Of a stretch of DNA of 64,000 nucleotides, positions 37,240 to 46,344 are shown in pieces. The notes under the pieces were generated by a model that made no database searches, was not told where the DNA came from, and worked only from the letters and a program-made list of their open reading frames with translations. Location of the stretch: the NCBI RefSeq assembly GCF_020873875.1, contig NZ_JAHWGU010000004.1, positions 248,001 to 312,000 of the forward strand. The letters are read 5' to 3'. Both the position numbers and the translations under genes were made by a program. Numbering within the stretch: position 1 is the first letter of the stretch; each line of letters opens with the position of its first letter. Origin of the DNA: Actinoplanes sp. DH11 (GTDB lineage: Bacteria > Actinomycetota > Actinomycetes > Mycobacteriales > Micromonosporaceae).

Positions 37240-38532
37240 ATGCGCCCAGCCACCTGGACCCGGATCGAGGAGTGGCGGCGGCCCGGTCCGACCGCCCGGC
37301 AACGCCGGACCGACCTGTGGATCGGGCTCGCGGTGGTCGCGGTCGCCGTGCTCAACCTCTTCCTGTCCCGCAGCTTCGGGATGTTGCACACCGAGGAGGC
37401 GCCGGCCCGCGTCGAGCAGATCGCCTGGGCGGTCGGCACCACGCTGCCGCTGGCCTGGCGGCGGCGGTGGCCGGACGCGGTGGCGGTCGTCATGTCGGTG
37501 CTGTTCATCGGCGGTCAGTTCCGCGGTGCGCAGGAACAGCAGGTCACGACGTACGCCCTGTATGCCGCCATCTATACCCTGGGCGCGTGGGGACCGGTCC
37601 GGCACCGGGCGCGGGCGTTGCGGCTGCTGATCGTCGCGGCGATGTTCGGCTGGCTCACCGTGTCGTTCGTGACGCAGTGGGACCGGATCGTGGGTGAGAC
37701 GTTCGACGGCGCCTCCGGCGAGTTGCCGGTGCTCTGGTCGCTGGTCTTCAACAACTACTTCGTCAACATCGTCTTCTTCGGTTCGGTCTACCTGGTCGGG
37801 GACGCCGCGTGGCAGGCCGCCCGGCGGTTGAACACGGTGGAGACGCAGGCCGCCGAGTTGCGGGCGGCGCAGGCGGCGCAGGCCGAGCGGGCGGTGCTCG
37901 ACGAACGGGTCCGGATCGCCCGGGAACTGCACGACGTGGTCGCGCACCACGTCTCGGTGATGGGCATCCAGGCGTCGGCCTGCCGCAAGGCGCTCGACAA
38001 GGACCCGGCCCGGGCCCGGACCGCACTCGCCGCTGTCGAGCAGGGCGCCCGGACCGCGGTGGACGAGTTGCGGCGGATGCTCGGCGCGCTGCGGTCGTCC
38101 GCGCCGGAGGTGCCGACTGCCGCGTTCGGCGCCGACGGGATACCGCAGATCGCCGAGAGCGCCCGGGAGGCGGGCCTGACCGTGCACTTCGCGGTCTACG
38201 GTGATCCGGTGCCGCTGCCCGAGTCGGTGTCGCAGACCGCGTACCGGATCGTGCAGGAGGCGGTGACGAACACCCTCAAGCACGCGTACGCGAAGACCCT
38301 CGACATCCGGGTCCGCTATCTGAGTGGGTTGCTGGAGGTCGATGTGAGTGACGACGGCCGGGGCGTGGTGCCGAACCGCGCGGGCGGCGGGATGGGACTG
38401 ATCGGCATGCGGGAGCGGGTGTCGGTGCACGACGGCGAGTTGGAGAACGGGCCACGGCCGGGTGGCGGCTACCGGGTGCGCGCCCGGTTGCCGTACGCGG
38501 CCGCGCTCACGATGGCGGGAGACAACCGGTGA
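37240..38532 (+). CDS. Sensor histidine kinase (HisKA_3 / NarL-partner type)
   Basis: A 430-residue membrane histidine kinase. Four to five hydrophobic segments lie within residues 25-190. They are followed by a coiled stretch and the HisKA_3 phosphoacceptor H231 in ARELHDVVAHHVSVM. The HATPase_c domain has N in EAVTNTLKHA, DDGRG and GMGLIGMRERV. It overlaps the response regulator by four bases (GTGA). The ATG at 37240 is used; in-frame GTGs at 37219 and 37222 are possible, and none has a good Shine-Dalgarno. Confidence 0.93.
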   Translation: MRPATWTRIEEWRRPGPTARQRRTDLWIGLAVVAVAVLNLFLSRSFGMLHTEEAPARVEQIAWAVGTTLPLAWRRRWPDAVAVVMSVLFIGGQFRGAQEQQVTTYALYAAIYTLGAWGPVRHRARALRLLIVAAMFGWLTVSFVTQWDRIVGETFDGASGELPVLWSLVFNNYFVNIVFFGSVYLVGDAAWQAARRLNTVETQAAELRAAQAAQAERAVLDERVRIARELHDVVAHHVSVMGIQASACRKALDKDPARARTALAAVEQGARTAVDELRRMLGALRSSAPEVPTAAFGADGIPQIAESAREAGLTVHFAVYGDPVPLPESVSQTAYRIVQEAVTNTLKHAYAKTLDIRVRYLSGLLEVDVSDDGRGVVPNRAGGGMGLIGMRERVSVHDGELENGPRPGGGYRVRARLPYAAALTMAGDNR

Positions 38533-39188
38533 CGATCGAGGTCCTCCTCGCGGATGATCATCAGCTGGTGCGTACCGGGTTCCGGGTCATCCTCGAGATG
38601 GAGGACGACATCACGGTCGTCGGTGAGGCGGCGGACGGTGTGCGGGCCGCCGAGCTGGCCCTGCGGCTGCGGCCGGACGTGGTGCTGATGGACGTCGAGA
38701 TGCCCGGCATGGACGGCCTGGAGGCGACCCGCCGGATCGCTGCCGAGGGTGGGCCGTCGGTGCTGATCCTCACCACGTTCGACCGGGACGACTACCTGTT
38801 CGCCGCGTTGCAGGCGGGTGCCAGCGGCTTCCTGCTGAAGAACGGCTCCCCGGAGGCGCTGATCGAGGCGGTACGGGTCATCGCCGCCGGAGACGCCCTG
38901 CTCGCACCGGCCGTGACGCGCCGGGTCATCGCCGGGTACACGGCGCCACGGCAGCGGGCACCGGAACCCGCGGTACGCCTCGGCGAACTCACCCCGCGGG
39001 AGCACGAGGTGCTCGTCCTGCTCGCCGGTGGCGCCACCAACGCCGAGATCGCGACCGCGCTGCGCCTGGGCGAGACGACGGTGAAGACGCACGTCAGCCG
39101 GGTGCTGATGAAGCTCGGCGCGCGGGACCGGACGCAGGCGGTCGTCCTCGCGTACGAGCTCGGGGTGGTGCGTCCTTCGCGCGGATGA
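38529..39188 (+). CDS. NarL/LuxR-family response regulator
   Basis: A 219-residue response regulator paired with the preceding kinase. The receiver has D9/D10, phospho-acceptor D55 (LMDVEMPG), T (LTTFD) and K (LLKNGS). The LuxR HTH near residues 150-215 reads LTPREHEVLVLLAGGATNAEI and ends KTHVSRVLMKLGARDR. It likely controls the downstream ABC exporter genes, as in LiaSR- or DesKR-type envelope-stress modules; that is inference from order. Confidence 0.95.
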   Translation: MTIEVLLADDHQLVRTGFRVILEMEDDITVVGEAADGVRAAELALRLRPDVVLMDVEMPGMDGLEATRRIAAEGGPSVLILTTFDRDDYLFAALQAGASGFLLKNGSPEALIEAVRVIAAGDALLAPAVTRRVIAGYTAPRQRAPEPAVRLGELTPREHEVLVLLAGGATNAEIATALRLGETTVKTHVSRVLMKLGARDRTQAVVLAYELGVVRPSRG

Positions 39189-39238
39189 CCTCCGCCCGCC
39201 GGACGACAGGAGCCGGTCGCTCACCTAGCGTCAGTCCC

Positions 39239-40132
39239 ATGACCACCGTCCTCAACGTCGATGCCGTCAACCGGTCCTTCGGCGACCGGCAGGTCCTCAA
39301 GGACGTGTCCTTCGCCGTGGAAGCCGGCCGTCTCACCGGATTCGTCGGCGCGAACGGCGCCGGCAAGACCACCACCATGCGGATCATCCTGGGCGTGCTC
39401 GCCGCGCAGTCCGGTTCCACCACCTGGCGTGGCGCGCCGATCACCCAGGAGGTCAGGCAGCGCTTCGGGTACATGCCGGAGGAACGCGGCCTCTACCCGA
39501 AGATGTCCGTTGCCGATCAGGTCGTCTACCTGGGCCGGCTGCACGGTCTGAGCGCCGCCGACGCGAAGGCCCGGACGAGCGCGTTGCTCGACCGCCTGGA
39601 GCTCGGCCCGCGCGCCGGCGACCTGGTGGAGAAGTTGTCGCTCGGCAACCAGCAGCGGGTGCAGATCGCCGCGGCGCTGGTGCACGACCCGGAGCTGCTC
39701 GTGCTCGACGAGCCGTTCTCCGGCCTGGACCCGCTGGCCGCCGACACCGTGGTCGCGGTGCTGCGGGAGCGTGCCGCCGCCGGTGCCGCGGTGCTCTTCT
39801 CCAGTCACCAGCTGGACCTGGTGGAGCGCCTCTGCGACGACCTGGTGATCATCGCGGAGGGGACGATCCGGGCCGCGGGCAGCCGGACCTACCTGCGGCA
39901 GCAGTACGCCCTGCCCCGCTACTCGATCGAGGTGGACGCGGACGCGGGCTGGCTGCGTGACGAGCCCGGCGTGACCCTGGTCGAGCTGGACGGCCCGCGT
40001 GCCGTGCTCGACCTGGCCCCGGACACCGACGATCAGCGGATCCTGCGGGCCGCCCTGGACCGCGGACCGGTCCGGGCGTTCGGCCCGGTCCGACCCTCCC
40101 TCGCCGAGATCTTCCGAGAGGTGATCCAGTGA
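39239..40132 (+). CDS. ABC-2 type exporter, ATP-binding subunit
   Basis: A 297-residue ATPase with Walker A GANGAGKTTT (37-46), a Q-loop region, signature LSLGNQQR, and Walker B LLVLDEPFSGLDPL. The C-terminal extension (about 220-297) is the DUF4162-like domain of NatA/DrrA-type exporters. The ATG at 39239 is preferred; an ATG at 39185 overlaps the response regulator stop and would add 18 low-complexity residues. It overlaps the permease start by four bases, forming a two-subunit exporter. Confidence 0.93.
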   Translation: MTTVLNVDAVNRSFGDRQVLKDVSFAVEAGRLTGFVGANGAGKTTTMRIILGVLAAQSGSTTWRGAPITQEVRQRFGYMPEERGLYPKMSVADQVVYLGRLHGLSAADAKARTSALLDRLELGPRAGDLVEKLSLGNQQRVQIAAALVHDPELLVLDEPFSGLDPLAADTVVAVLRERAAAGAAVLFSSHQLDLVERLCDDLVIIAEGTIRAAGSRTYLRQQYALPRYSIEVDADAGWLRDEPGVTLVELDGPRAVLDLAPDTDDQRILRAALDRGPVRAFGPVRPSLAEIFREVIQ

Positions 40133-41181
40133 CCACGTTCGAGGCCACCCGCCTGGTGGCGGCCCGTGAAGTGCGGACCAAGCTGCGGGACAAGGCGTTC
40201 CTCTACAGCACCGCGTTCTTCCTGGTGATCGTGATCGCCTCGGTGGCGCTGCCGGCGCTGCTCAGCGGCGGGCCGGCGAAGGTCGCGGTCACCGGCGACA
40301 GCACCGTCGCCGCCGCGCTGAGCCAGTTCGAGGTGGTGGAGGTCGCGGACGCGGCCGCCGCCGAGCAGCTGGTGCGTGACGGCGAGGTCGAGGCGGCCGT
40401 GCTGCCCGGTCCCGAGGTGGTCGCCTTGGAGGAGGCGCCGTCCGACGTGGTGGCCGCGCTCAGCGTCGCCCCGCCGGTCCGGGTGCTCGAACCGGGTGAC
40501 CTGGACCCGTTCCTGAAGTTCCTGGTGCCGACGATCCTGGCGATGCTCTTCTTCTTCACGTCGTACACGTACGGCCTGCAGATCGCGCAGAGCGTCATCG
40601 AGGAGAAGCAGACCCGGATCGTCGAGATCCTGGTGTCGAGCGTGCCGGTGCGGGCGCTGCTGGCCGGCAAGGTGTTCGCGATGACAGCGCTGGCGTTCGG
40701 GCAGATCGCGCTGCTCGCGATCGTCGGCTGGGTCGGCATGCGGGTCACCGACGCGGACACCGGCCTGGTGAACGCGCTCGGGCCGGCGATCGGCTGGTTC
40801 CTGCCGTTCTTCGTACTCGGCTTCCTGATGCTGGCGACGCTCTGGGCCGGGGTGGGTGCGCTGGCCTCCCGGCAGGAGGAGATCACGAGTACGTCCACGC
40901 CTGTGCAGATGGCGGTCCTGATCCCCTTCTTCGCGGTGCTCTTCCTGCAGGACAACGCGGAGGCGCAGCGAATCCTGTCGTACGTGCCGTTCTCGTCGCC
41001 GATCGCCATGCCGATCCGGCTCTTCAACGGTGACGCGGCGGGCTGGGAGCCGGTGGTGTCCCTGCTGATCCTGGCTCTCACCGCGGCGCTGCTGCTGGTG
41101 GCCGGCGCCCGCGTCTACCAGAACTCGCTGATGCGGACCCGCCAGCGGACCTCGTTCGCGGCGGCCTGGAAGAACTCCTAG
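40129..41181 (+). CDS. ABC-2 type exporter, membrane subunit (NatB-like)
   Basis: A 350-residue permease: one N-terminal helix (about 24-45), a roughly 110-residue extracytoplasmic domain, then a cluster of five to six helices from residue 128. The motif SVIEEKQTRIVEILVSSVP after the second helix is diagnostic for the NatB/ABC-2 group. It starts at a GTG overlapping the ATPase stop. Substrate is unknown; sodium, antibiotics or peptides are typical of the family. The gene ends 7 bases before the TetR remnant on the other strand. Confidence 0.93.
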   Translation: MTTFEATRLVAAREVRTKLRDKAFLYSTAFFLVIVIASVALPALLSGGPAKVAVTGDSTVAAALSQFEVVEVADAAAAEQLVRDGEVEAAVLPGPEVVALEEAPSDVVAALSVAPPVRVLEPGDLDPFLKFLVPTILAMLFFFTSYTYGLQIAQSVIEEKQTRIVEILVSSVPVRALLAGKVFAMTALAFGQIALLAIVGWVGMRVTDADTGLVNALGPAIGWFLPFFVLGFLMLATLWAGVGALASRQEEITSTSTPVQMAVLIPFFAVLFLQDNAEAQRILSYVPFSSPIAMPIRLFNGDAAGWEPVVSLLILALTAALLLVAGARVYQNSLMRTRQRTSFAAAWKNS

Positions 41182-41187
41182 GTAGTC

Positions 41188-41370
41188 TCAGGCGACCCGG
41201 CGGACGACCGCCGGCAACGACTCCTCGACGTCGGCGTCGTCGCGGTCGGGCTGGAACACCAGCCAGTCCACCGCGACGACGAGGCCGACACCGAAGAGGG
41301 CCGCGGACGCCACCCGCACGTCCAGCTCCGCGGGCAGGTCACCGGATCCGTGGTGGACATCACGACACAT
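41188..41370 (-). pseudogene. Remnant of a TetR-family regulator (C-terminal end only)
   Basis: The minus strand encodes about 50 residues (LPAELDVRVASAALFGVGL, then VVAVDWLVFQPDRDD and ESLPAVVRRVA) with the look of the last two helices of TetR-family repressors. The DNA-binding domain is absent. The frame begins at an ATG inside the region where the LLM gene now starts on the other strand. Most likely a truncated regulator, perhaps once controlling the ABC exporter. Confidence 0.45.
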
Positions 41371-41390
41371 CGACCGGCAGGATCAACGGC

Positions 41391-42377
41391 ATGTCGATGC
41401 GATGGGGCATGACCGTGCCACTGGGGGGCGTACCGCTCGCCGATCACGCCGCTACCTATGCGGCCCTTGCCGACGCCGGGTTCACCGACGTCTGGTCCGC
41501 CGAGGTGAACGGCACGGACGGCTTCACGCCGCTCACCCTCGCCGCCGCCTGGGAACCGCGGCTGCGCCTGGGCACCGCGATCGCCCCGGTCTTCACCCGC
41601 GGGCCCGGCCTGCTCGCGATGACCGCGGCCGCGCTCGCCGAGGCCGCGCCCGGCCGGTTCCAGCTCGGCATCGGCGCCTCGTCACCGGTCGTCGTGGGCG
41701 ATTGGAACGCACAGGACTTCACCGAGCCTTTCGCCCGCAGCCGGGACGTGCTCCGCTTCCTGAAATCGGCGCTCGCCGGCGAGACGGTCGACGAGCAGTA
41801 CCCGACGTTCACCGTCCGGCGGTTCCGCCTGGAGCGGCCGCCGGCCGTCCCGCCGCAGGTCATGCTGGCCGCACTGCGACCGCGGATGCTCCGGCTGGCC
41901 GCGGCCGAGGCCGACGGCGTGATCCTCAACTGGCTGTCGGCCGCCGACGTGGCCACCGCACTCGCCGAGACCAAGGAGGCCGGCCCCGGCTTCGAGGTCG
42001 CCGCCCGGATCTTCGTGATCCCGACCGACGACGCCGGCTACGCCCGCGCGGTCGGCCGTCGCATGATCACGTCGTACCTCACCGTGCCGGCGTACGCCGC
42101 CTTCCACCGCTGGCTCGGCCGTTCGCAGGTGCTCGCCCCGATGTGGCAGGCCTGGGATGCCGGTGACCGCAAGGGCGCCCTCGCCGCCATCCCGGACTCC
42201 CTGGTGGACGAGCTGATCGTGCACGGCTCGCCGGAGGCGTGCCGGTCGAAGGTCGAGGCCTACGCCCGCGCCGGGGTGACCGTTCCGGTGATCGCCCTGA
42301 TGCCGACGCCGGAGCTCACCAAGGGTGACCCGCTGGCCCTGGCCGGCCTGATCTCGGCGTTGGCCCGCCCGGTCTGA
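41391..42377 (+). CDS. LLM class F420-dependent oxidoreductase
   Basis: A 328-residue luciferase-like monooxygenase-fold protein, TIM-barrel, of the F420-dependent group common in actinomycetes. Typical features are the N-terminal strand MRWGMTVPLGG, AALADAGFTDVWSAEV, the RLRLGTAIAPVFTRGP segment, FQLGIGASSP and the C-terminal GSPEACRSKVEAYARAG. The substrate is unknown. It lies between a TetR remnant and a convergent histidine kinase, with no pathway partner nearby. Confidence 0.87.
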   Translation: MSMRWGMTVPLGGVPLADHAATYAALADAGFTDVWSAEVNGTDGFTPLTLAAAWEPRLRLGTAIAPVFTRGPGLLAMTAAALAEAAPGRFQLGIGASSPVVVGDWNAQDFTEPFARSRDVLRFLKSALAGETVDEQYPTFTVRRFRLERPPAVPPQVMLAALRPRMLRLAAAEADGVILNWLSAADVATALAETKEAGPGFEVAARIFVIPTDDAGYARAVGRRMITSYLTVPAYAAFHRWLGRSQVLAPMWQAWDAGDRKGALAAIPDSLVDELIVHGSPEACRSKVEAYARAGVTVPVIALMPTPELTKGDPLALAGLISALARPV

Positions 42378-42381
42378 GAAA

Positions 42382-42416
42382 CGGCCGCCGTGCGCGGCCG
42401 TGCGCACAGCGGCCGG
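42382..42416. terminator. Bidirectional hairpin between convergent genes
   Basis: An imperfect nested inverted repeat (ACGGCCGC..GCGGCCGGT outside, GTGCGC..GCGCAC inside) fills the 39-base gap between the LLM gene and the histidine kinase gene, which converge here. Confidence 0.6.
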
Positions 42417-44402
42417 TCAGGCTCTGTCCAGCGCCTCCCGCAGGCGGGCCAGGAGTTCCGGCTGCGTGAACGGTTTCGTGATCAGGATGGTGTTCTCGTC
42501 CAGGGTGCCCTTGGCGGCGATCAGCGGCTGGGCGTACCCGGAGACGTAGACCACCGGCAGGTCCGGCCGGATGTGTCGGATCTGCTCGGCGAGCTCCTGA
42601 CCGTGCATGTGCGGCATGATCACGTCGGTCAGCAGGAGATCGACGTGCCGGGCCGGGTCCTCGGCGATCTTCAACGCCTCGGGGCCGCTGGCCGCGGTGA
42701 GCACCTGGTACCCGTTGCGGGCCAGGATCCGCTCGGTGACCGCGCGCAGGGCCGCCTCGTCCTCCACCACCAGGATCGTCTCTCCGCCGCGTTGGAGCTG
42801 CTGGGGTGCCGCGGCCGGTGCCGGGACGGCCGGCTGCTGGTCGGTCGCCGGCAGCAACGCGGTGAACACCGTGCCGGCGCCCTCGGCGGAGTGCAGGGCC
42901 GCCGAACCGCCGGCCTGCGTGACGATGCCGTAGACGGTGGCGAGCCCGAGCCCGGTCCCCTTGCCCGGGCCCTTCGTGGTGAAGAACGGCTCGAAGACCC
43001 GCTCCAGGATCGCCGGCGGGATCCCGGTGCCGGTGTCGCCCACCCGGAGCCGGACGTACCTCCCCGGCGGCACCGGCGGGCGCATCCCCAGGTCGCCGCA
43101 GTCCTCGGTGACGGTCTGGTTCCCGGTGTGCACGGTGAGGGTGCCGCCGCCGGGCATCGCGTCCCGGGCGTTGACGGCCAGGTTGACGAGCACCTGCTCG
43201 ATCTGGCCGGGGTCGGCGAGGACCGGCCAGAGCCGCGGCTCCAGCTCGGCGTGCAACTGGATGTGCTCGCCGAGGGTACGCAGCAGCAACTGCTCCACCT
43301 CCCGGATCACCACGTTGAGGTCGAGCACCTGCGGCCGGACCACCTCGCGCCGGCCGAACGCCAGCAGTTGATGCGTCAGCTCGGTGGCCCGCTGCCCGGC
43401 CCGCAGCACCTGCTGCAGGTCCCGGGCGGCCTGCGGCCACTCGCCGTCCGGGTCGGCGGCGGCGGCGTCCTGGATCTGCTCGGCGACGAACCCGCCGTAG
43501 TTCAGCATCACGGCGAGCAGGTTGTTGAAGTCGTGCGCCACTCCGCCGGCCAGCTGACCCAGGCTTTCCAGCCGCTGCGCCTGGTGCAGCTGCGCTTCCA
43601 GCCGCTCCCGTTCGGCGGCGGCGGCGAGGCGTTCCCGTTCGGCCTCCAGCCGCTGCCGTTCGGCCTGCGCCTCGATCCGCTCGGAGACGTCCCGGATCGA
43701 CGCGGAGACGATCACGCCGTCCTCGGTCTCCAGCGCGGAAAGACTGATCTCGGCCGGGAACTCGGTGCCGTCCTTGCGCAGAGCGGCGAGCGGCTTGCCG
43801 GAACCCATCGGCCGGGGCCGCGGGTCGGCGAAGTAGCGGTCCCGCTTGTCCGGGTGCCGGTGCCGGAACGACTCCGGCACCAGCACCTCGATCGGCAGAC
43901 CGAGGAGCTCACTGCGGGGGTACCCGAAAAGACGTTCGGCCTGCGCGTTCACCAGGGTGATCCGGCCGCTGCAGGCGACACCGACGATCGCGTCCGGCGC
44001 GGCCTCCAACAGACCCTGGAACTTGGCCTCCCGCCGCACCCGGTCGCTGACGTCGCGGACCGCCGCGACCACCATCTCCTCGTTCTCCAGCGCGGAGAGA
44101 CTGATCTCGGCCGGGAACTCGGTGCCGTCCTTGCGCAGAGCGGCGAGCGCGACCCCGGCGCCCATCGGCCGCGGGCGCGGGTCGCCGAGATATCCGCGAC
44201 GGAAACCGGGGTGCCGGGGCCGGAACCGTTCCGGGATGAGCAACTCGATCGGCTGCCCGATCAACTCCGGTCGGTCGTAACCGAACATCCGGACGGTCTG
44301 CGCGTTGACCACGGCGATGAGGCCGCTCCGGTCGACACCGATGATGGCGTCCGGGGCAGCCTCCAGCAGGCCGATCACGACGGCGTCGGACGGATGGCTC
44401 AT
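42417..44402 (-). CDS. Hybrid sensor histidine kinase with two PAS domains and a receiver
   Basis: A 661-residue soluble kinase: PAS 1 (10-120), PAS 2 (128-240), a coiled coil, HisKA with H290 in [10 protein letters not shown], HATPase with N411 and a GTGLGL loop near 483-488, and a C-terminal receiver with D593 and K643. HDFNN-type kinases usually hand phosphate to their own receiver. The two PAS domains share DPRPRPMG and a [17 protein letters not shown] stretch, and 52 bases encoding it are identical. The ATG at 44402 has GAGG 6 bases upstream; an ATG at 44414 is less likely. Confidence 0.92.
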   Translation of the reverse strand: MSHPSDAVVIGLLEAAPDAIIGVDRSGLIAVVNAQTVRMFGYDRPELIGQPIELLIPERFRPRHPGFRRGYLGDPRPRPMGAGVALAALRKDGTEFPAEISLSALENEEMVVAAVRDVSDRVRREAKFQGLLEAAPDAIVGVACSGRITLVNAQAERLFGYPRSELLGLPIEVLVPESFRHRHPDKRDRYFADPRPRPMGSGKPLAALRKDGTEFPAEISLSALETEDGVIVSASIRDVSERIEAQAERQRLEAERERLAAAAERERLEAQLHQAQRLESLGQLAGGVAHDFNNLLAVMLNYGGFVAEQIQDAAAADPDGEWPQAARDLQQVLRAGQRATELTHQLLAFGRREVVRPQVLDLNVVIREVEQLLLRTLGEHIQLHAELEPRLWPVLADPGQIEQVLVNLAVNARDAMPGGGTLTVHTGNQTVTEDCGDLGMRPPVPPGRYVRLRVGDTGTGIPPAILERVFEPFFTTKGPGKGTGLGLATVYGIVTQAGGSAALHSAEGAGTVFTALLPATDQQPAVPAPAAAPQQLQRGGETILVVEDEAALRAVTERILARNGYQVLTAASGPEALKIAEDPARHVDLLLTDVIMPHMHGQELAEQIRHIRPDLPVVYVSGYAQPLIAAKGTLDENTILITKPFTQPELLARLREALDRA

Positions 44403-44625
44403 CCAGCACCTCATCCCACGGGCTCTGTCGTGACCGAGCCTAGGCCGCCGGTCCGCCCGGCTCGCGGGTTTCGCCGTTCCCGCTCGTGAACCACTACGAG
44501 GCGTTCTGAGCCCTCGCCGCACCGGGGCCGGCGGCGGCGTGCGCCGCGCCGCGGCCGTCAGCACCCGCGCGCCAGGGGACGGCCTGGTTGCGGTCGGGGA
44601 CGGCGTGGGCCGTACCGCATGCGAG

Positions 44626-44654
44626 AAGCGCGCCCAGGCAGCCTGGACGCGCTT
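44626..44654 (-). terminator. Terminator after the PadR gene
   Basis: AAGCGCGCCCAGG pairs with CCTGGACGCGCTT (one mismatch, 3-nt loop), starting 13 bases after the PadR stop codon. Confidence 0.7.
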
Positions 44655-44666
44655 TCCCACCGGCTT

Positions 44667-45278
44667 CTACTCGGGGTCCTCCGCGAGGATCGCGTAGAGC
44701 TTGCGCTTGGTCTCGTTGAGCACCTCGAGCGCCTTGTCGCGCTGCTCCGGCGTGCCGCTGAAGCCGACCTGCTTGAGTGCGCCCATGATGCCGACGGCCG
44801 CATCGCGGAAGTCCTGCACCTGGGACATCGTGTCGGCCCCGAACTGCGCCCAGGGCGGGTTCTGCGCGGCGGCCTCGGCCTCGGGCCGGCCGTCGGCGGT
44901 GAGCTGGTAGCTCTTGCGGCCGCCCTCCGCCGTGACCTCGATCAAGCCCTCGTCCTCCAGCAGCTGAAGCGTGGGGTAGACCGAACCGGGGCTGGGCCGC
45001 CAGATGCCGTTGGTGCGGGTGTCGAGCTCCTGGATCATCTCGTAGCCGTGCATCGGCCGCTCGACCAGGAGCGCCAGGATCGCGGGCCGCACGTTCTGCC
45101 GGGCGCCGCGACCGCCGCGCCGGGGCCGGGGGCCACCGAAGTCGGGCGGGACGAAGCCGGGACCACCGGGGCCACCGCCGCCGAAGGGGAAGCCGGACGG
45201 GAATCCGAAACCGCGCCGGCGGCCCTCGGTCGCCCAGCCATGACCGTGTCCGTGCGCTCCGTGACTCATGTGCCGCAT
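44667..45278 (-). CDS. PadR family transcriptional regulator with His/Gly-rich N-terminus
   Basis: A 203-residue regulator. Residues 1-55 are disordered, His/Gly-rich then Phe/Gly/Pro-rich (RHMSHGAHGHGHGW). The PadR winged helix follows (RPAILALLVERPMHGYEMI, GIWRPSPGSVYPTLQLLEDEGLI, GRKSYQLTADG). The C-terminal helices would dimerise. The ATG at 45278 has GGAGAA 6 bases upstream. An AT-rich palindromic stretch 20-40 bases upstream may be its own operator. The His-rich start could bind metal, but that is speculation. Confidence 0.88.
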   Translation of the reverse strand: MRHMSHGAHGHGHGWATEGRRRGFGFPSGFPFGGGGPGGPGFVPPDFGGPRPRRGGRGARQNVRPAILALLVERPMHGYEMIQELDTRTNGIWRPSPGSVYPTLQLLEDEGLIEVTAEGGRKSYQLTADGRPEAEAAAQNPPWAQFGADTMSQVQDFRDAAVGIMGALKQVGFSGTPEQRDKALEVLNETKRKLYAILAEDPE

Positions 45279-45295
45279 GATCTTCTCCGTTCTGT

Positions 45296-45319
45296 CGTCG
45301 ATAGTTAGACGATATATCG
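45296..45319. promoter_or_regulatory. AT-rich palindromic operator/promoter candidate of the PadR gene
   Basis: Contains CGTC-8nt-GACG (45296-45311) overlapping the perfect palindrome CGATATATCG (45310-45319), conspicuous in this GC-rich genome. It lies between the divergent PadR and GNAT genes and could serve PadR autoregulation. Confidence 0.45.
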
Positions 45320-45400
45320 GCAACGTGTCGGCGGCAAGCTTTTCTGGTTCCATGGGTCGCGGTACGTGTCGGCCCGGCGGTATCTGGCAATCTGGTACCT

Positions 45401-46240
45401 GTGTTGACGGTGCCCATTCGGCAGCTCGGCGAGCCCGAGCGCCCGGCGGTCCAGCGAATTCTGGACGCCGACCCCTACGCGGGCGCCCAGATCGCCGAGC
45501 GGGTGGCCGCGCACGGACTGAACTGGTGGCGCTCGGACGGACGCATCTACGGGTACGAACCCGCGCGCCACGTCGAATCGATCATCTGGTCCGGAGCCCA
45601 CCTGGTGCCGGTCGGCGCGACGCCCTCGGCCGTCGCGGCCTTCGCCGACCTGCTCGGTGCCGAGGCCCGGATCTGTTCGTCGATCATCGGCCGCTCGGAG
45701 GCGGTGCTCGACCTGTGGAACCGGCTCGGCGGGCACTGGGGTCCGGCCCGCGACATCCGGCCCAACCAGCCACTGCTGGTCACCGACCGTGACCCGGCGG
45801 TCCGGCTCGACCCGGAGGTCCGCCTGGTCCGGCCGCACGAGGTGGATCAGCTCTTCCCTGCCGCGGTGGCGATGTACACCGAGGAGGTCGGGGTCTCGCC
45901 GCTGCTGGACGACGGCGGGCGCGGTTACCGGCGGCGGATCGCCGAACTGGTGAAGGGCAAGCGGGCGTACGCGCGGTTCGACGGCGACCAGGTGATCTTC
46001 AAGGCCGAACTGGCGATCATCACGCGGCGCACCACGCAGGTGCAGGGCGTGTGGGTCCACCCGGACTACCGGGGTCGCGGCCTCGCCACCGGCGCGATGG
46101 CGGCCGTGGTGGCGGACTCGCTGCGGCGGGTGGCACCGACCGTGAGCCTCTACGTGAACGACTACAACACGGCGGCGCGGCAGGTCTACGCGCGCTGCGG
46201 GTTCGTGTCGGCGGGTTCGTTCGCGACCGTGCTGTTCTGA
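45401..46240 (+). CDS. DUF4081 plus GNAT acetyltransferase (Rv2867c-like)
   Basis: A 279-residue protein with an N-terminal DUF4081 domain (about 1-130, including a WSGAHLVPVG strand) and a C-terminal GNAT domain. Motif A is VQGVWVHPDYRGRGLATGAM near 214-233. Motif B is LYVNDYNTAARQVYARCGF. In M. tuberculosis the homologue follows gcpE on the same strand; here it is on the opposite strand and separated from ispG by the LPITG gene. It starts with GTG and no Shine-Dalgarno. Function unknown; the conserved link with isoprenoid genes is only positional. Confidence 0.88.
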   Translation: MLTVPIRQLGEPERPAVQRILDADPYAGAQIAERVAAHGLNWWRSDGRIYGYEPARHVESIIWSGAHLVPVGATPSAVAAFADLLGAEARICSSIIGRSEAVLDLWNRLGGHWGPARDIRPNQPLLVTDRDPAVRLDPEVRLVRPHEVDQLFPAAVAMYTEEVGVSPLLDDGGRGYRRRIAELVKGKRAYARFDGDQVIFKAELAIITRRTTQVQGVWVHPDYRGRGLATGAMAAVVADSLRRVAPTVSLYVNDYNTAARQVYARCGFVSAGSFATVLF

Positions 46241-46253
46241 GCCGGGCCGCGCT

Positions 46254-46281
46254 CGCGGCTCGCGGCTCGCGGCTCGCGGCT
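46254..46281. repeat. Four CGCGGCT heptamers
   Basis: Four perfect head-to-tail CGCGGCT units lie just after the DUF4081-GNAT stop codon. They form a short slippage-prone tract. Confidence 0.85.
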
Positions 46282-46344
46282 CATCGCGCGCCCTACCTGA
46301 GCCTGCCGGAAGCGGGCTTGCCGCCCACCTCCGGCAGAAAGACG

